Below are positions 10,572 to 20,439 of a stretch of 33,176 nt of DNA, piece after piece. The translations under genes and the position numbers were made by a program. The stretch comes from Seminavis robusta (lineage: Eukaryota > Bacillariophyta > Bacillariophyceae > Naviculales > Naviculaceae), in the NCBI GenBank assembly GCA_903772945.1, contig CAICTM010001247.1, forward strand, positions 1 to 33,176, given 5' to 3'. The first letter of the stretch is position 1; each line of letters begins with the position of its first letter. The notes below the pieces were generated by a model. The model was given only the letters and a program-made list of their open reading frames with translations, was not told where the DNA came from and did not search any database.

Positions 10572-11210
10572 ATGACGAACTCGTTTGAAGACAACTTTCC
10601 TTGCATCATTGTGGATTCTACCCACGAAGAGATTTCGGAAGACTCGATGATTACGTTTTGCGCGTCGTTCATGGGCGATTCGAGCCGCAGCATGTGGGGC
10701 GAGGAATCGGTTGGTAACGGCAATGCCGGTAACACGCCCGAACCCAACACCCGCTGGAACGTGCCTCGTCTTCCCCGTCGTCGCAAGTCCTCGCTCACGG
10801 TCAACTCATCGTCCGGAGGTCTTCGACGTCCCACGCGTCGATCCACCAAGTCGTCGTCTTTGGAAGTCTCGGCGGCTTCGGTCGTGTCGGAACTATTGCT
10901 CCTGGACGACTTGAACTATGCGTCGGCCAATCGCATCATTCAAATGCGTCTGCAAAATACGCAACAGTCGAATAACAGCTTGTTGCTAGTGCCCATGCCC
11001 CGCTTGGAACGCATTGAATCCTTGGAACGATTCCAAGAACAACCCAAGCCACGCACTTCGCTCGAATTGCCTGCATTGCCCAAACGCCAAAAGAGTCTTG
11101 TTTCCAAACAGACTTGTTTGGGTTTGGACCAACACACGGCAACGAACAATGCTAGTCAAGACAACAGTGACGATATTGCCAGTCTGCTGGAAGCATTGCC
11201 CCAAGATTAA
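10572..11210 (+). CDS. hypothetical basic Ser-rich protein (212 aa)
   Basis: I do not recognise a family. The ATG has a good eukaryotic context (CCCACC-ATG) and the ORF ends in two consecutive TAA codons. The protein has an acidic Ser/Thr N-terminus, a basic Arg/Ser stretch (about 60-95), a Leu-rich short helix (VVSELLLLDDLNYAS), a Gln/Asn-rich part and an acidic end. Two similar motifs, LPRRRKSSL and LPKRQKSLV, look like basophilic kinase sites or nuclear localisation signals. There is no signal peptide or membrane span. Codon choice is rich in C-ending codons, as in a real gene, and no competing frame is as good. A cytosolic or nuclear regulatory protein is a guess from composition only. 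Confidence 0.7.
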   Translation: MTNSFEDNFPCIIVDSTHEEISEDSMITFCASFMGDSSRSMWGEESVGNGNAGNTPEPNTRWNVPRLPRRRKSSLTVNSSSGGLRRPTRRSTKSSSLEVSAASVVSELLLLDDLNYASANRIIQMRLQNTQQSNNSLLLVPMPRLERIESLERFQEQPKPRTSLELPALPKRQKSLVSKQTCLGLDQHTATNNASQDNSDDIASLLEALPQD

Positions 11211-11849
11211 TAATAAGTCAGTCAAGCAAGAAACGAAGGGGATCTATATGCACCAACCATGCATGCATGTACATACCGGTAGAAAAAGAATACTATTAAT
11301 AGCTATAGACATCATTTACTTTACATACATGACTTCCTTACATACTACACGTAGTCAAACTGGTTGCTCTATTGACTGTGCCACTGCCAGCTAGGGTCGG
11401 TCGTTCGCCTCTTTAGCCATTAAGTTCGAAGGTTGACACAGCTGGAATGAGACGTCGGCCTCTCCTCGCCTGCAAGAATGGTGGCCATTTCGAATGTTGC
11501 TTGGCACAGAGGGAATCACACACATTACCGGTCAGTACAAGCTAGAGAAGCTGTACATCAGAGAGTGCACTCGCGATGCACAAACACTTGCTTCGCTGGC
11601 ATAATGGATCCAGCCATGGTCCGGTCTTGTAGACTACGGTACTGTACAACTTTGCTTGCTATGTATGCGGACCAGCGGTAGTACCGTAGCACTCTCACAT
11701 ACATTGTTTCCTTGCTTGCTGGAGCAGCATAGTAGCTACCGTACGCACGTTGTTTCCTTATCTTGGGCTATATATACGAAGCAAGGAGATCTTTGCCAAG
11801 GATGCATCCACTGGTACATGCTGAATGCCGCCCAGTATGTTCCTTGTTC
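11211..11849. other. intergenic region
   Basis: The stretch after the 212-aa gene is likely its 3' UTR followed by spacer. Short palindromic TACATGTA-like and CTAG words recur. I see no gene. Confidence 0.5.
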
Positions 11850-12182
11850 TGACGTCCCATCAAGAAGCTCCCCCAAAACCAGCCCAAGAGTCCATGCAGT
11901 TCCCCATCTTCCAATCCAAGTGAGAGCAGTCCAAGCAGTCTTCCAACAGTCCCAACATAATGCAGCACCGTCAAGCAGTCCAAGCTTTTCACCAAGCACA
12001 ACACAACATGTCCAACCAAAGGGAGCAGGCAGGCAGTTCAAGGTCCAAGCTTTATGCCAAGCAGCGGACCAAACAGTAGTCCAGGCGCAACTTCAAGCTT
12101 TTGCCCCAGGGGCTTGTACGGTAGTAGTGACAGCCTGGAAGCTGCCGAGGAGGCTGCCTGTGGAGAACATTGCACTTGGTGA
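11850..12182 (+). pseudogene. possible broken Pro-Ser repeat (PSxxPS) protein
   Basis: Four successive segments read as Pro/Ser repeats of the type common in diatom secreted and wall proteins, but they alternate between two frames. They are PSRSSPKTSP (from 11857), SSPSSNPSESSPSSLP (from about 11895), APSSSPSFSPS (from 11965) and GPSFMPSSGPNSSPG (from 12042). The last continues as CPRGLYGSSDSLEAAEEAACGEHCTW to a TGA at 12180-12182. The alternation suggests small indels in a once continuous gene. Because the DNA is made of AGTCCAAGC-like words, other frames also look repetitive, so simple sequence without a coding past is a real alternative. No start codon or signal peptide was found. Confidence 0.35.
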
Positions 12183-13096
12183 AGAAACCATGTATGGTCC
12201 AATCTATCTATCTACAGCCAGTTAGTTGGTGTTTTGAACATGATGCAATTTTTTTCAGCTTCTGAGAATTGAGTTTAGAGGGAATTTCCAATATGGTTGA
12301 CTGACCACTTCTTCAATGAGGTGATTTGGTGGTTGGGATGTGTGTGAGCAGGGTTGCTTCGATGACTCAATGTTCAAAGAGATGGAACACCTTTGTGGCA
12401 ACGAGCGAGAGTCCTGGGCGATCTTTGCTCTATTTGTTCCAAAAGTGGGATCTAAGAGGTGGTCGTTGCAGCCAGCAAGGTTGACAGGGTGGGTGGCCCA
12501 AGTTGGATGTGGCTTTGCATGTGAACGATTGTGCCTGCTTCTAAGGAACCAAGTTGTCTAACAATCCAAACTATTAGTGTTCTTTTATGTATATACGGAT
12601 GGTGATTTGTCTTCCACACAGTACCATAGCGTCAGTCCAAACTGGAAGCACCAGGCACCCAGAATGAGGCTGAGAATAGTATGTTGGACACCAATTGAGG
12701 ATGGCATTCTTTGGTTCCCGAGCGCGTTGATTGGAAAAGAGAAGTAGTAGTGCTCTAAGCATTATCACTAGCTAATAGGAGTAGGAAGGAAGCCCGCTGG
12801 AGCCAGCATAAGTAAGACTGGAAAAATCTGTGTGAAGGGTCGGAACTAGCTGCCAATGGTTGTCCAAATCTCCACCATCTCCTGGCTACAAGAGCCCCCT
12901 GTCCAACTATAGTAGACCGGTGGTTGACAGAATCGAAAGAACGGTATACTGCATGAAGTCGTTCCTGTGATTATTCTTCTATTAACAATTCCCTGTGCCA
13001 GGATGCGGGGGTTGTACAAAGGCACTGTATATATGCATGTACCAGTAGGTCCTTATGTCGTTCTTCTTCCACCTATACAGACTCGTTTCAGTGGAG
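12183..13096. other. intergenic region, no gene seen
   Basis: No open frame with a recognisable motif. The right end is the 3' flank of the minus-strand gene ending at 13097. Confidence 0.5.
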
Positions 13097-13852
13097 TCAC
13101 TGCTGCATGCCAGCCTTGGAAGAAGCCAAGATCCTCTTGACAACTGCAGCCACATCTGGTGGAAGATCATGATCTGTGTCCGATTTCATGGCAGGAGCGG
13201 TCGCAGGTGGTGGCATTTGTGGTAGCATTTGTGGTAGCAATTGCAGTATCTGTTGCTTTGTCTCTTCCCGTTCCCGCAAGACACGCAACTGCTCCAGAAC
13301 CTCAGACGATCCTTCGGGATGTGGGGTTGTCTCTTCTTTCAGGGCGTATTGAAGCTCTGCCATCAACTGAAGTTGTTGCTGATGGTTGACCCAGATTTCA
13401 TCCACCAGTCGATTTACGCGGTTATTAGTACTTCCCAATTGTACGAGAGTGCTTGGCCTAGTAGCCGTTGTTTGGTACGTGGGACTAGCATTTGTGGCAG
13501 CCGTGGTCGTAGCGGTAGTAGCTCCGGTAGCACTGCTGGTCTGACGAGCCGCAGTGGTCGGACGAGTGTCTTCGTTTCGCGGGGATCGATGCCCCAGCAG
13601 GGTTGTGTCTCTTTGCCCTTGGCTCAATAACTGGATGAGCAAAGGTTGACGGCATCGATTGAGGCAGCGGAGGGGGGGAAGTTGGAATGGTTCGAATAGT
13701 AGTCCGTCGCTTGGAACAGTTGAATCTTCCGCCAAAGTGGGGTGGAAGATACCCCTGCCTCCAATGTCTTCCATGGGCTGTGGTGAAAACAGTTCATTGC
13801 CCATACCGATGCATGTTGCATCAATCATTGTTGTCTGCTGAGAAAGGTTCAT
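13097..13852 (-). CDS. hypothetical Gln/Thr-rich protein, paralogue of 15315-15950
   Basis: I do not recognise a named family. The ATG at 13852 opens 251 residues. These comprise an N-terminal part with Pro and acidic residues, a short LLIQLLSQGQ helix (about 71-80), a low-complexity Thr/Ala stretch (about 97-135), and a helical Gln/Glu-rich block (about 145-210) containing NHQQQLQLMAELQYALKEE and SSEVLEQLRVLREREE. A Pro/Met-rich linker and a basic C-terminus follow. The block aligns with the protein encoded at 15315-15950, and so does the LLIQ-L-Q helix. The block probably forms a coiled coil. There is no signal peptide or membrane segment. The 1.5-kb spacing and same orientation suggest an old local duplication. 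The function is unknown; scaffold or regulatory roles are guesses. Confidence 0.65.
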   Translation of the reverse strand: MNLSQQTTMIDATCIGMGNELFSPQPMEDIGGRGIFHPTLAEDSTVPSDGLLFEPFQLPPLRCLNRCRQPLLIQLLSQGQRDTTLLGHRSPRNEDTRPTTAARQTSSATGATTATTTAATNASPTYQTTATRPSTLVQLGSTNNRVNRLVDEIWVNHQQQLQLMAELQYALKEETTPHPEGSSEVLEQLRVLREREETKQQILQLLPQMLPQMPPPATAPAMKSDTDHDLPPDVAAVVKRILASSKAGMQQ

Positions 13853-15314
13853 GGTCGGTTAGTTTCTGTGAGATTTTGGCACTGGATTGAATCATTCGGC
13901 TTTCGCCCTTGTACAAGCTACTGGTAGGCCCAAACCATCACTGGAAAAGGAGAGGCACTATGCATAAGTCGTACTTGAAGTTGGCAAACCCGTGCGAACC
14001 AAAAAATGCTACACTGGTGAGCGAGCACGAGACCTGGTTGTCGTGACCAATTCAAGCAATCCCGTCGGGGTTCACTGTTCTCTGGTGATATCCAGCCGGC
14101 TTTTCTTCAGGATGACAATTGATTTCAGGCCAATCAAGCATCACTATGAGGATCAGTGTCGTACCGGTACCGATACACTTGCATGAGACATCTTACCGCT
14201 ACCGTACCTGAAGGCATGTAGTCTGCGAGTTACTCAGTACTGGTACTGAAATCCGAGCCGAGTTACTCCAGTTTTACCCACAACCTCAGACCAGCAGTCA
14301 CTCCTTCTTTCGAAGTACTCCAAAGTACGTGTACGAGTACTATTTGTAGCGCAGAACACTTTTCTTCCTCATATGTCGAAACACTACTTACATGCACAGA
14401 TGTACAGTGTACGTACCTGTGTACCTTTAGTTAACGCTATTAATACACATACATGTACAGCATTCATCACATTGCTGGTTGAGCTAAAACATCATTGGAT
14501 ACAGTGTCGACAAGAATCCAAAGTGTCCGCGCAGATTCAATGTAACCCTAAATAGTCCACTAGTCTAGTCTAGCCAATGATAGACGACCAGAAAGAAAAA
14601 CAGGCAGGTTTGTTGTTTGGCCACAGGCAGCTAAAAGCTTTGACGGCGGTTCTGAAGCCAAGGAACGAAAACTATAACTTTGTATGACAGCCATAGCTAG
14701 CAGTGAGCCATCGGCCATCCGGTAGCGGGAAGCCTGGTGGTCAACTTGGCTTTGTGGTGGTGAGCGAGCCCCTTGGTGACACAAATAGTTAACTCTGGTA
14801 TGTAGACGAGGATGGCGTCGCGAAACATCCCCAATAGTTCGACCTGGAGAGGAACGGCAAAAAAACATTGTTTGCACCCATACCTGAGAGGCCTGATCGA
14901 TTGTTTCAGACACTATCTGCGAGTACGGCCGGTTGCCATGATCTTGGTGAATCTTTGGCAGCAACTACTTGCTAGAAGTGCGTATGCATGCGAGGAGCAG
15001 GTCAGTGATTGTGCGGAGGCTTTGTGTTTCGCTCGCTACCCCCGCTCTCACCTACATTGCATATTCCGTATAGGCCGTGAGAGATACGGTAAGCACGAAG
15101 AAGCGTACTATTTTTTGTGTTTGCCCTGAGTATTGCAGGGTATCGGGTTCCGTTTCCTGCTGCAGCGAGACGCCATGACAACTTTTGTTTGCCCTATCTT
15201 ATCTCGCTGCACTCGAGAGACACTATGCAAACAAGCGGGTTACCGATAATAAACGCAATCCTTATCCTGTTCAAGACACCAGCTACATCTGACAGGAAGC
15301 CATCCTTTCTTGAT
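13853..15314. other. intergenic region between the two paralogues
   Basis: Overlapping short frames (for example 14812-15129 plus) have no motif. Many GTAC, GGTACC and TACATGTA words occur around 14160-14460. The left part should hold the promoter of the minus-strand gene that starts at 13852. Confidence 0.5.
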
Positions 15315-15950
15315 TCAATAGATAGATGCTTGCCTAACTTGTGCTGCAGGTCTTCCAATCAAGTTCAGTATCTCTTGTAGCACTTCTTCCCGTTGAATCT
15401 CTTCCAGTACCTCAGAGGCTGGTCCAGGAGGTCGTGTGACTTCTTCTTTGACTGCATACAGCTGTTCTCCTAGGGTCTGCCGATGCTGCTGGTTGGAAGA
15501 CATGACATCCATCAATGTTTCCGCAAAGTTAGAGTATGATGGCGTATTTCTTGCTTCGATGATGGGATTTGAAGGTTCTTGAATGTCCATCATCATTGCA
15601 GTCTCTCCTTGACTTTGCTCCAGTACTTGAATGAGTAAGAGGTTTTGTGTGGCGTTGCGTTGTTGCCTTTTGCAGCATATGGGAGGATCGTGTCCACCAT
15701 TGGCAGTACTTCGTGTGGAATGATCAATCGAGGTGCCGATTGTCCCAGTGGCCTCCATGGGGTATCTTGGCCGCAGCTCATTGCTGATGTAGGTGGCAGT
15801 GGTCCAGTTGTCCATCGCGAAGGAGATGATTTGTTGGAGTTGTTGTGGGTCGAGGGACATGTTTTTGTGGCCGGAGAAGCGGAGCAGTGCTCTTGATCGC
15901 TCTGCTACGTTGAGAGCGACGGGGTCATGTCCGGGTAAGTCGCAATTCAT
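15315..15950 (-). CDS. hypothetical Gln/Glu-rich protein, paralogue of 13097-13852
   Basis: Unrecognised protein of 211 residues starting at the ATG at 15950. The N-terminal third contains SLDPQQLQQIISFAMDNW. A middle LLLIQVLEQSQGE matches LLIQLLSQGQ of the neighbour. The C-terminal block SNQQHRQTLGEQLYAVKEE, then ASEVLEEIQREEVLQEILNL, matches the neighbour's block residue by residue in its charged and Leu positions. This copy lacks the neighbour's Thr/Ala-rich spacer and its Met/Pro tail. The block is probably a coiled coil. No targeting signal is visible. The first ATG of the frame was taken as start. A second ATG 30 residues in (NMSLDPQQL) is a plausible alternative. Confidence 0.65.
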   Translation of the reverse strand: MNCDLPGHDPVALNVAERSRALLRFSGHKNMSLDPQQLQQIISFAMDNWTTATYISNELRPRYPMEATGTIGTSIDHSTRSTANGGHDPPICCKRQQRNATQNLLLIQVLEQSQGETAMMMDIQEPSNPIIEARNTPSYSNFAETLMDVMSSNQQHRQTLGEQLYAVKEEVTRPPGPASEVLEEIQREEVLQEILNLIGRPAAQVRQASIY

Positions 15951-16732
15951 CCCGTGGGTGTCCTCGCGCTTGCTAGTTAGTCAGGCTATTGCGTTCTCCA
16001 GTGGTATGGTTGCGTACAAACTAGCATTTTTTCCGCAGAAAGCAGACGTAGACTAGTCGTACTAAAAAGTAGAGTCGAGTCAACACTGATCTTTTGCTTG
16101 CAGCGTTGGTCTGCGGTGTCCGTCTAGTCTAGCTAAGGCCTGCTTTCAGTGGTGACCGCCCCAGTCACCACTGGAGGAAACTGTCATTGGCTTTTTGTTG
16201 TGCGACTCGGCTCTATAGAATTTGTTGTTTGAGGTGTGATTGCGTCATTCCAACCAGGATACAAGGAAGAAAGTCCCGTGAATAAAAGGCTTTGTTTTGT
16301 TGGCCTCACATCTTCTACAGTCGGGCAATCTTTCTCTACTCGGTACGGTTACGTTTCCTACCACGTAGTTTAGTACTGTAGCATGTTTCCGCAGAAAAGC
16401 GTAGTCGTGGTACTCGCTACCAGGTACCTAGTGGTAGAAGTACGCGCACCACAACAGAGCAGTACCATACCAGTATGGTCATACGTCATACGTCATACGA
16501 CTGTGCGCTACAGTACTGTACCATGGTACGTAGCTAGTATTGCATCGGCCAAACGCCAGCCCCATTTGAATTTTTCCCATCTCAACTCCCGCACCGTGCA
16601 ATGCCATTCCCCACTATTTGTGTTTGACAGCAACATGTTGTAGTGATTGTCGTACTACCATACGGTACAGTAGCGGGCACGAGGACTAACACTGGCAGCT
16701 CCATGCTACTACATGTAAACTAACTAACCAAG
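15951..16732. other. intergenic region, divergent promoter zone
   Basis: This spacer separates the minus-strand gene starting at 15950 from the plus-strand glycosyltransferase at 16733, so it must hold both promoters. A triplicated CATACGT word lies near 16478-16500 and several GTAC palindromes cluster at 16420-16530. I see no definite TATA box or gene. Confidence 0.5.
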
Positions 16733-18058
16733 ATGCCCAAGTCTAATCACCATGCCAAAAACGTTAGCACGAAGAAGGAGCAAAAAGGAAAGTCGGTGTA
16801 TCGAGCCGTCATTGGCATTGTGGTCGTGGGTGCAGTGCTGGTATCGTTTTCCCGACAAACGTTGGTGATCATTGCTACTCAGGGGAGACACCTAATGTTG
16901 AAGACGTCTTCTCAGTCTCCACCATCGTCCTCGCCACTATCATCTTCGACAAAACATAAAAACAATGACAACAAACGACCCCGCATTGCGATTCTGTCCA
17001 ACTACGTGACGAAACAGGAACGGGCTAACGAGAAGCTCGATCCTTCCTTTTATCCTCACTTGATCAACAAAGCATGCTACGCAGACTTTTGGGGCTACGA
17101 CTTCATTTTCAATCAAACTTGGGCGTTCCCGGATCACATTCGGTCTCGCCACGATACCTCGCCGGATGCTCCTCAGTGCGCATTGGATTGGGGCCATTTG
17201 CATCGTGTTCCACAGTTACTGGCACTTTTGGACTCTGACGAAAACTATGACTGGATCCTGTGGACCGACATGGACTACATTTTTACTGACTTGGCCGTGC
17301 CATTGGAATCCATATTGGCCGAACTGCAACTGCATCGACTCAACAATGTGCACGTCATTGTTCCAGATGATGGACATCATGATGACAATCGCCGACAATT
17401 CGTATTCTCAAGTTTCACCGTCATGATTCGAAATTCGCACTTTGGAAGGAGTCTCCTACACAACTGGATGAACTTTTTGACACAAGGGTTGTGTCCCAAG
17501 GGCAACTTTCAAGGTCTCGACGGTTGTCGCAAGTACAAGTGGATCCATGGAGATCAACCGGGATTGTGGTATGCCCTAGCCAAGACCTACTCGGACTTGA
17601 TGGTGACATCATCCAACAAGGACGACCAATTCACGACGCAATGCAACAACCAGACGGGCTATCTCGTGCCGGAGATTTCCGGGTTTCCGGGCTTTCCACT
17701 GCACATGGGGGCATACTTTTCTCGTCGGGGTCTCGTCAAGAGCGCCAACTATTCGGAAATACCCAAAGATCAACCCATCGTATGGTCCTATACGCAGCCC
17801 AACAAACGCAGCGGGATTGGTGTCAATGCCAACGAAATTGTCAAGGCGCAAAGCAAGGGACGAGAAGCCCCATCAATCTATCAATCCACCGATGGTCTCT
17901 TTGCCGTGCATGTCAAGAGCAACTTGTTGCCACCAAGTGTTCACGAAACCAATCGAAATTATTGCATGGCAGCACCCATCAACTGTCGCATTGGATATGA
18001 CGACCACGACGAGTTTGCACTGTCGTGTCACAATCGATCGGTGGTTCATGGTCCATGA
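16733..18058 (+). CDS. type II membrane glycosyltransferase, GT34-like
   Basis: Probable Golgi galactosyl/mannosyl/xylosyl-type transferase with the GT-A fold, using a nucleotide sugar. The 441-residue ORF has a short basic cytosolic tail (1-22), one signal-anchor helix (about 23-40), a Ser/Lys-rich stem (about 60-80), then the catalytic domain. That domain opens with RPRIAILSNYV and carries a metal-binding DxD in ILWTDMDYIF (D179, D181). FSSFTVMIRN resembles the GT34 strand that precedes the acceptor site, and HGDQPGLWYAL (272-282) resembles the family's H/E-Q-P/D motif. Later HMGAYFSRRG and VHVKSN are compatible with the C-terminal part. Length and domain order fit GT34 (GMA12/MNN10 type), but the WTDMDY form differs from the usual LDAD, so another GT-A family is possible. 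No intron is apparent. Donor and acceptor cannot be told. Confidence 0.7.
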   Translation: MPKSNHHAKNVSTKKEQKGKSVYRAVIGIVVVGAVLVSFSRQTLVIIATQGRHLMLKTSSQSPPSSSPLSSSTKHKNNDNKRPRIAILSNYVTKQERANEKLDPSFYPHLINKACYADFWGYDFIFNQTWAFPDHIRSRHDTSPDAPQCALDWGHLHRVPQLLALLDSDENYDWILWTDMDYIFTDLAVPLESILAELQLHRLNNVHVIVPDDGHHDDNRRQFVFSSFTVMIRNSHFGRSLLHNWMNFLTQGLCPKGNFQGLDGCRKYKWIHGDQPGLWYALAKTYSDLMVTSSNKDDQFTTQCNNQTGYLVPEISGFPGFPLHMGAYFSRRGLVKSANYSEIPKDQPIVWSYTQPNKRSGIGVNANEIVKAQSKGREAPSIYQSTDGLFAVHVKSNLLPPSVHETNRNYCMAAPINCRIGYDDHDEFALSCHNRSVVHGP

Positions 18059-19144
18059 TCAAGACAAAAGATGCCATTTACGTGCACTTTTATTGGAATG
18101 GCGTGTCATGAAGGGAGGGTCACGAGTCCGCAACAACCCATCTATTCACTATACTAGACATTCCTGCCCGTCGAAAATACACCAGACAGGTCCAATGATA
18201 TGGCCAAGCAGTGTGCCGGGCAAGAGTGCTCGAGGTGTTGTCCAGTAAGAGGAATTCAAGAAGCTAGGTCACACAGACGACAGTTTGGCACTTCCCTTGT
18301 TACTACGTTACGTTCTGTCATTCTGCCTTGTGCAACACGATATCCATCAGACAGGCAGTTCTCTGCACCAACAGGATCTGGAGAAACTCTTAGGAAACGA
18401 TATTATACTTCGCGAAGGACCACCGTGACCGATCGATCATCTTGACCCTCTGGAGTCACAATCGAGTGATCGTTGGCTGGGACCGAGTAGGGATTCGTTT
18501 CATTGAATGCTGCATTCCTGTCTTGGCAATGCATTGATACAACAGAGAAGTTCCCCGAATAGGTTTCGATTCCAAAGTTAGTACATGTAGGTCCAGCAGT
18601 AGGTAGCTAAACGACACTCCGAATACCGTAGCTTTTTCAAAGGAAGAACCAGGATAGCACCGATACACTGCATGGCACAAACCAAGACGGCTACATGAGT
18701 TATATCGTAAGGTTCTCTATGTGAGTTTACGGGCAGTTGGAGAGGAAAATGGTTGCTTGCACGAAGCATGACTGCATCCTTTTCCAATGCACCCGCTACC
18801 TGGAGCATGCGTGTCGCTGGCTACATAGCGTTTTGGTCGGGGAGTCGTCCCTTTGTGCCCATGGCGCGGCTAAATCGTTGCCAATGGCTTTCTGCATGGT
18901 GGGGATTGATTCCTGGCAACACGGCCGTGTGCTAAAGCAACTTGTTGACTCCTAACTATTTCGTTGTTTGGCCGATGATAACAATTTTGTAAATATATTG
19001 CCTGTATTCTAGCTAACTATAGCTAGTAGTTGCGCGATTGTTGTAGTTGTGTCAGATAACTCCATATAGCAACTTTTAGGGACAGGTTGTGGCCGCTTCA
19101 AGCTGCTTTGCTTCTTCAAGTCAACTGGGTCCACAGCAGGAGCA
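18059..19144. other. intergenic region between convergent genes
   Basis: The region follows the plus-strand glycosyltransferase and precedes the 3' end of the minus-strand Hint gene, so it should contain both 3' UTRs. Short open frames here have non-ATG starts and no motif. Confidence 0.5.
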
Positions 19145-19939
19145 TTATTTCCACTGACAGAACCAACAAAGACCAATCCACCAACCACCATAGCAGCAGC
19201 CAGCTTTGCACCAAACAAGAGCTCCAAGGCATAGAGGGGACAAGACCACCAAGTAGAGAGCCAAAAGGAACAACTGAACCACCCAATGCTGGGCATGGAA
19301 CCAGTCGGACAAATCAAACGCCATCTGCACAAAATGAGCCACACCGTCGTTATTGTATTCCTGGCACAATTTGGGGTTGATCCCACCCATGCAAACCAAA
19401 CGAGGCAGAGTCATGAGCATGTGAGCAACACTGTGGTGAGACATCATGGGCAACGTAGAGTAGCCGTTTAGTTCCATCATTTGGGGATCGCCATTGGGCT
19501 GGAGGGAAATGTAACAAGAGGACGCAATGCCATCCACCACAAGGGTGCCATTCTGAGTCAGGGGAGCATAGATTCCCTGGGGAGCATAGATTCCCTGGCA
19601 CTCAACAGTCTCAATCTTGGTGACAATGGCTGCTCCTCCTTGTCCATGTCCATCAGCTCGGGTGAAATTATCACCAACCTTGATTGATTTGGCTATGACA
19701 GGGGCATCCTTGCCCTGCACATAGACCAAATGCTGACCAGTGACTTCCAATGGTTTCTTGTTGTTGCAACTTGTGTGGATTTGGAGGAATTTGGTATTAG
19801 TGGTGGCATCATTGTGAGCAAAGGCATAGACTGGTTGGTACCGGTTGTTGGCGGTCAAGATCATGTCTCCAATCTTGAGTGGAGCAATCTTGGCGGGTGC
19901 TTGCCTGGTGGTTGTTCCACGGTCCCTTCGTCCCTTCAT
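19145..19939 (-). CDS. Hedgehog-type Hint domain protein, N-terminally truncated
   Basis: Hint domains perform self-cleavage through an N-terminal Cys. Here the visible part begins in the middle of the domain: IAPLKIGDMILTA (the 'KIGD-VL' block), YQPVYAFAH, PLEVTGQHLVYV (the T-xx-H block with its conserved His), then IKVGDNF, IVTKIETVECQGIYAP, the APLTQNGT motif and VVDGIASSCYIS. A Cys-rich hydrophobic C-terminus (about residues 215-245 and beyond) gives one or two membrane segments. The only in-frame ATG upstream is at 19939. The frame stays open to a TAG near 20000 without any Cys, so the Cys-Phe start block is absent unless an upstream exon supplies it. A precise 18-bp tandem duplication repeats QGIYAP just before APLT. 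Either a non-catalytic relic or a gene with a missed first exon. Confidence 0.65.
   Translation of the reverse strand: MKGRRDRGTTTRQAPAKIAPLKIGDMILTANNRYQPVYAFAHNDATTNTKFLQIHTSCNNKKPLEVTGQHLVYVQGKDAPVIAKSIKVGDNFTRADGHGQGGAAIVTKIETVECQGIYAPQGIYAPLTQNGTLVVDGIASSCYISLQPNGDPQMMELNGYSTLPMMSHHSVAHMLMTLPRLVCMGGINPKLCQEYNNDGVAHFVQMAFDLSDWFHAQHWVVQLFLLALYLVVLSPLCLGALVWCKAGCCYGGWWIGLCWFCQWK
19563..19598. repeat. exact 18-bp tandem duplication inside the Hint gene
   Basis: The word GGAGCATAGATTCCCTGG occurs twice head to tail (19563-19580 and 19581-19598). It adds six residues, QGIYAP, in frame immediately before the conserved APLT motif. Confidence 0.9.
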
Positions 19940-20096
19940 CCGAAGCACAAAGAGTTGAGTCGAGTCCCAGTCTGTGTCTCTGTTAGTCTTTTCTTCTGGC
20001 TAGCTAGCTCGTAGAGTTTAGAGTAGGGGAACAGCTGGCGTAGTTTTGCGCTGTGCTGCTAGGGGGATTCAGACTTGGATAGGATTTGAAGACGGC

Positions 20097-20263
20097 TACT
20101 CCGGCGAAAAAGTTGAGAATTCTCAAACCTACTGGCTCCTACACAAATCTGAAGATCAAGTTGAGAATTCTACAATCACCCTAACCCAAATCATCAAAAA
20201 TCCTGCTGCTGATTCTGAGGAGTTATCACCTTTTTCAAAATTCTCAACTTTTTCGCCCGAGTA
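20097..20263. mobile_element. MITE-like element, 167 bp, with terminal inverted repeats
   Basis: The left end reads TACTCCGGCGAAAAAGTTGA then GAATT. The right end reversed reads TACTCGGGCGAAAAAGTTGA then GAATT: about 26 bp with one mismatch. The element is flanked on both sides by GACGGC (20091-20096 and 20264-20269), a likely 6-bp target duplication, though TA at the very ends leaves a Tc1/mariner-type TA duplication possible. There is no coding capacity. A third partial copy of the repeat word (AAGTTGAGAATTCTA near 20158-20172) lies inside. It sits about 160 bp upstream of the Hint ORF's first ATG. Confidence 0.8.
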
Positions 20264-20439
20264 GACGGCTTTGGAATATGCATACATGTACCGGTACAAG
20301 ATTAAGTGGGTTTTGAATGGGACAGTGCTTTATCGGGTGTTAAATGAGGTCATTTGACCACGAAGCTGTCCGACCGATTAGTCATGATTACTATAGCAAA
20401 TACAGTATTATACTACCTCTGTAGCGTGCAAGTACAAAT

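Noticed and set aside
14560..15129. Convergent overlapping ORFs of 105-134 codons
   Set aside because: The minus-strand frame lacks an ATG start at its stated end, and neither shows a motif or protein-like composition.
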